In this document: positions 1 to 64,000 of the stretch, piece by piece | Layout of the letters: each line of letters starts with the position of its first letter | Position numbering within the stretch: the first letter of the stretch is position 1 | Assembly (NCBI RefSeq): GCF_033807715.1 | Contig: NC_084601.1 | Location: 16,856,690-16,920,689 of the forward strand | Direction: 5' to 3' | From: Cololabis saira | Lineage: Eukaryota; Chordata; Actinopteri; Beloniformes; Belonidae | DNA: 64,000 nucleotides | Program-made: the position numbers and the translations under genes | Notes under the pieces: model-generated | What the model was told of the DNA's origin: nothing | What the model saw: only the letters and a program-made list of their open reading frames with translations | Database searches by the model: none

Positions 1-304
1 CGAGTGAGTGCCAATGTGAAACACTATCTTTCCCTCAAAGACTCCAGACTACTGCAATGCAGTGTATTTTGGTTTATATCAGACTTCTCTGTGTTGTTTA
101 AAAATAGTTCTGAATGAAACAGCTCAGTGGAGTAATGGACACATTACTCCAGCGCTTGCATCCTTTCTCCGGCTCTCAGTCTGTTTTTAGATTCATTTTA
201 AGGTTTTGTTATGTATTTTAAAGTTTTGAATGGATTGGCATCTTTTTTTAACCTACATTCCTCAGAACCCCTGCAAAACCACTGTGGTTTTGCAGTAAAA
301 ACGC

Positions 305-1019
305 CTTTAGATTAGAAGCGTCAAATTAGCGCGTTAATTGCGGTTAATTAATTAAATTTAGCGCGTTATGTTTTTTAATCGCTTAATCTATTTTTTAATC
401 TCTAACTTTACTTTTTCAGTTTGCGAGTTGCCTTTATTATGAGTTTGTGCAGTGGGCTTCTTGTGGCTGGAAAACAACGGTCAGTCCCACCTTGAAGTGG
501 ACTCTGATTGGCTGTCCCTGTGTGTGGGCGTGGTTAGCTCCGCTGGTAGACTCCCGTTGTAGCTGGACAGGTGGGGGAGGGGGGAGTAGCGGAGAAGAGA
601 AGTGAGAATGGAGGAGCATGTGAAAGTTGTCGGTCAAGTGAATGGGGAATTTACATTTCTAAAACGCCCCGACGGAAGCATTGATAAAGGTAGAGTGATA
701 TATGTTTTTTGTGGAAAGGACTTTGCTCCAAACCGAAGCAGCCGAACTAAAGTATACTTTTTGAGTATATACTGTTTAGTATGGCATTTCGGACGCACCG
801 GAGGAGAGCACCGCGCGCATGCGCGCGTCTGCGACCGATAGGCTGGCGAATGTTCTTGCCAAGTGGATGTAAATGGTTAGGACTAACACCTCAAGTTGAG
901 GGCTTTTCTTGCCAATTTTTACGTGAGATTAAAAAAGAGATTAATTAGATTAATTAATTACAGATCTTAATTTATTAATCGCTCAATTTTTTTAATCGCT
1001 TGACAGCACTACTTTAGAT
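305..1019 (+). mobile_element. hAT-superfamily DNA transposon, internally deleted (body 313-1011)
   Basis: A 699-bp body is flanked by a perfect 8-bp direct repeat, ctttagat, at 305-312 and 1012-1019, the target-site duplication length of hAT elements. The right end, read inward on the minus strand, is tagtgctgtcaagcgatta, and the left end begins tagaagcgtcaaatta. Both continue into AT-rich stretches with repeated TTAATT and ATTAATCGC words, typical of one vertebrate hAT group. The left terminus has diverged more than the right. Inside is the start of a transposase-like reading frame (608-841). The catalytic region is absent, so the copy is non-autonomous. Confidence 0.82.
608..841 (+). pseudogene. 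truncated hAT transposase N-terminus with a partial BED-type zinc finger
   Basis: The frame opens at the ATG at 608 and reads MEEHVKVVGQVNGEFTFLKR, then a Lys-Gly-Arg-Val-Ile stretch, Cys-Gly-Lys-Asp-Phe and Asn-Arg-Ser-Ser. This resembles the first half of BED zinc fingers at the start of hAT transposases (xVICxxC...F..HRS-SSLxYHL). The second half, with the zinc-binding histidines, is missing: after about residue 38 the reading frame runs into unrelated, GC-rich sequence. A G/A-rich leader with a GATTGG (inverted CCAAT) word at 506-511 precedes it. It is a remnant inside the 313-1011 transposon, not a host gene. Confidence 0.62.
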
Positions 1020-1716
1020 ATGTAATACTTACGCTGATTAGGACTCATTTCCATATCTTGGCTTCTGACAGGGGTAGAGCATGACATCTAAAGTTGATTA
1101 TTCTGTTGAATTATATGGTACTTTAGTTGATTTTGTTGCATTTAAATGGGCCTTTACACATAGATTTGACCTTGACTATGACTGTATTCATTGTGCGTAT
1201 CCTTTAAAGTGATCAACTGGCAGATATGCAATGTTTCATCCCTTCCGAATGTGCATAGTAACAACAGGTTTGAAAAGAGGAACCAAGATATTCTCATTAT
1301 GTTCAGCAACCAGTTTATATCTTAGACTCCACCAGTCTCTCTCCTGGCACCTCTGATGTTGTACCATTATTTTCCTGCAGAAATGCAGAAGGAGCAGATG
1401 AAACGCTGACTCTAGAACAGGTCTTTTGTATTTTTTCAGGCCATCTATTAAAGGGTTCCTTCAGGGGTATTCTGTTGATTTTTAAAACACGGTGTGGGTC
1501 TGTAGATGTTACTATATCTGACACAGTGAATCTTAACGCTTACCGACTGTTCTTGCATGAGATTATAAATGTTAAAAAAACTTTCAAATTTGATGACATG
1601 TCTTTTTTTTTAGTTGCATATCTTTTTAAGTGATGTTCAGTTTTGGAATTTGGCTTTGCAGGCAGAAGGGAAACCGTCAACTTTTCTAAGCCTCTCTGCT
1701 TCTCAACACATTGCAG

Positions 1717-63514
<61,798 letters not shown>

Positions 63515-64000
63515 GTAAGTTAACCTTCGAAAACTCACACCTGCACCACCCAATTATCCCTCGTCACGATTCTCGGTAGAAAGCTCATAACAAATTTGCC
63601 ACATTAGGTAAAGTTTACTTTCTGTCGGGGAAAAACATTTTTGTTTTTGTCACGGCAGCTCACTGAAACTGCTTTCGGGGGTCTCTACACAACCACAGAC
63701 ACACACAGAACTACACCTGTGTCTCCTCTAAAAATAATCAAAAAAAGTGTGATCCAATCTGGCAAGAAAATGTGAAGACATCTGTTATGTTCTGTCCCTG
63801 TCTGAGATGCATCTCGGCATCGCCTCCACGTAACCCGTATCGTCTCAGTTTCCTCACTTGTGTGACAGAGACGAATGTGGTGGATATGAAAATCAATGGC
63901 AGTTGGAAATCTGCTGAGACCTAGTAAATACTTGGATTATGTGCATGAGACCTTATCCACTATTGACAAACGTATTTGTGTGACCTGCATGCCAGTGCGC
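63515..64000. other. adgrb2: start of the intron after exon n
   Basis: 486 bp of intron to the window edge. I see no coding or repeat feature in it. Confidence 0.6.

Larger units (their letters stand above)
1..1716. other. intron upstream of the first visible exon
   Basis: Presumed intronic sequence of the adgrb2 gene. It holds the hAT insertion at 313-1011. I looked for the preceding exon, which should encode the end of the hormone-receptor domain, and found no open segment with the expected cysteines and splice sites. The acceptor of the first visible exon is the pyrimidine-rich tract ending ttgcag at 1716. Confidence 0.6.

Noticed and set aside
1..1716. A further upstream adgrb2 exon encoding the end of the hormone-receptor domain
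   Set aside because: No open segment with the expected cysteine pattern, acceptor and phase-0 donor was found.

Overview
This is a vertebrate nuclear window, almost certainly from a teleost fish. It is AT-rich and intron-dominated, with canonical GT-AG splice sites, long dinucleotide and tetranucleotide microsatellites, and many DNA transposons and L1-type LINE pieces of the kinds common in teleosts. There is no bacterial or viral gene organisation.

The only host protein-coding gene I can support is on the plus strand and runs through the whole window. Fourteen small exons between 1717 and 63514 join with no phase conflict into one open reading frame of 487 codons plus 2 nt. The product is the middle of an adhesion G-protein-coupled receptor of the brain-specific angiogenesis inhibitor group. 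It fits ADGRB2 (BAI2) best. In order it contains most of the GAIN domain (exons a-f), the GPS motif (exons g-h), TM1 (i), TM2 (j), TM3 and the following loop (k), TM4 (l), extracellular loop 2 and TM5 (m-n) and the start of intracellular loop 3 (n). The signal peptide, thrombospondin repeats and hormone-receptor domain lie upstream of the window. TM6, TM7 and the long cytoplasmic tail lie downstream.

The rest is intron. Six hAT-superfamily insertions carry a perfect 8-bp target-site duplication (313-1011, 9446-10748, 25738-26676, 43352-43899, 44797-46029, 48644-49456), and a seventh has an imperfect one (54662-55223). Two of the six still encode a BED-type zinc-finger start but no catalytic domain. 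There is also a TTAA-flanked element (23004-23989), a degraded piggyBac-type transposase start (about 3650-4020), two minus-strand L1 fragments (about 4618-5283 and 12600-14300), a GC-rich foldback sequence (60383-61076) and large simple-sequence arrays.

Three points deserve a second look. The receptor's GPS cleavage site reads Arg-Ile-Ser instead of the usual His-Leu-Ser/Thr. One hAT insertion, with its left flank, target-site duplication and an AAAG array, has been tandemly duplicated at a 2-bp microhomology. The ADGRB2 exons join exon d directly to exon e, leaving no room for the Gly/Pro-rich linker I recall in the mammalian protein. I found no convincing new multi-gene system.
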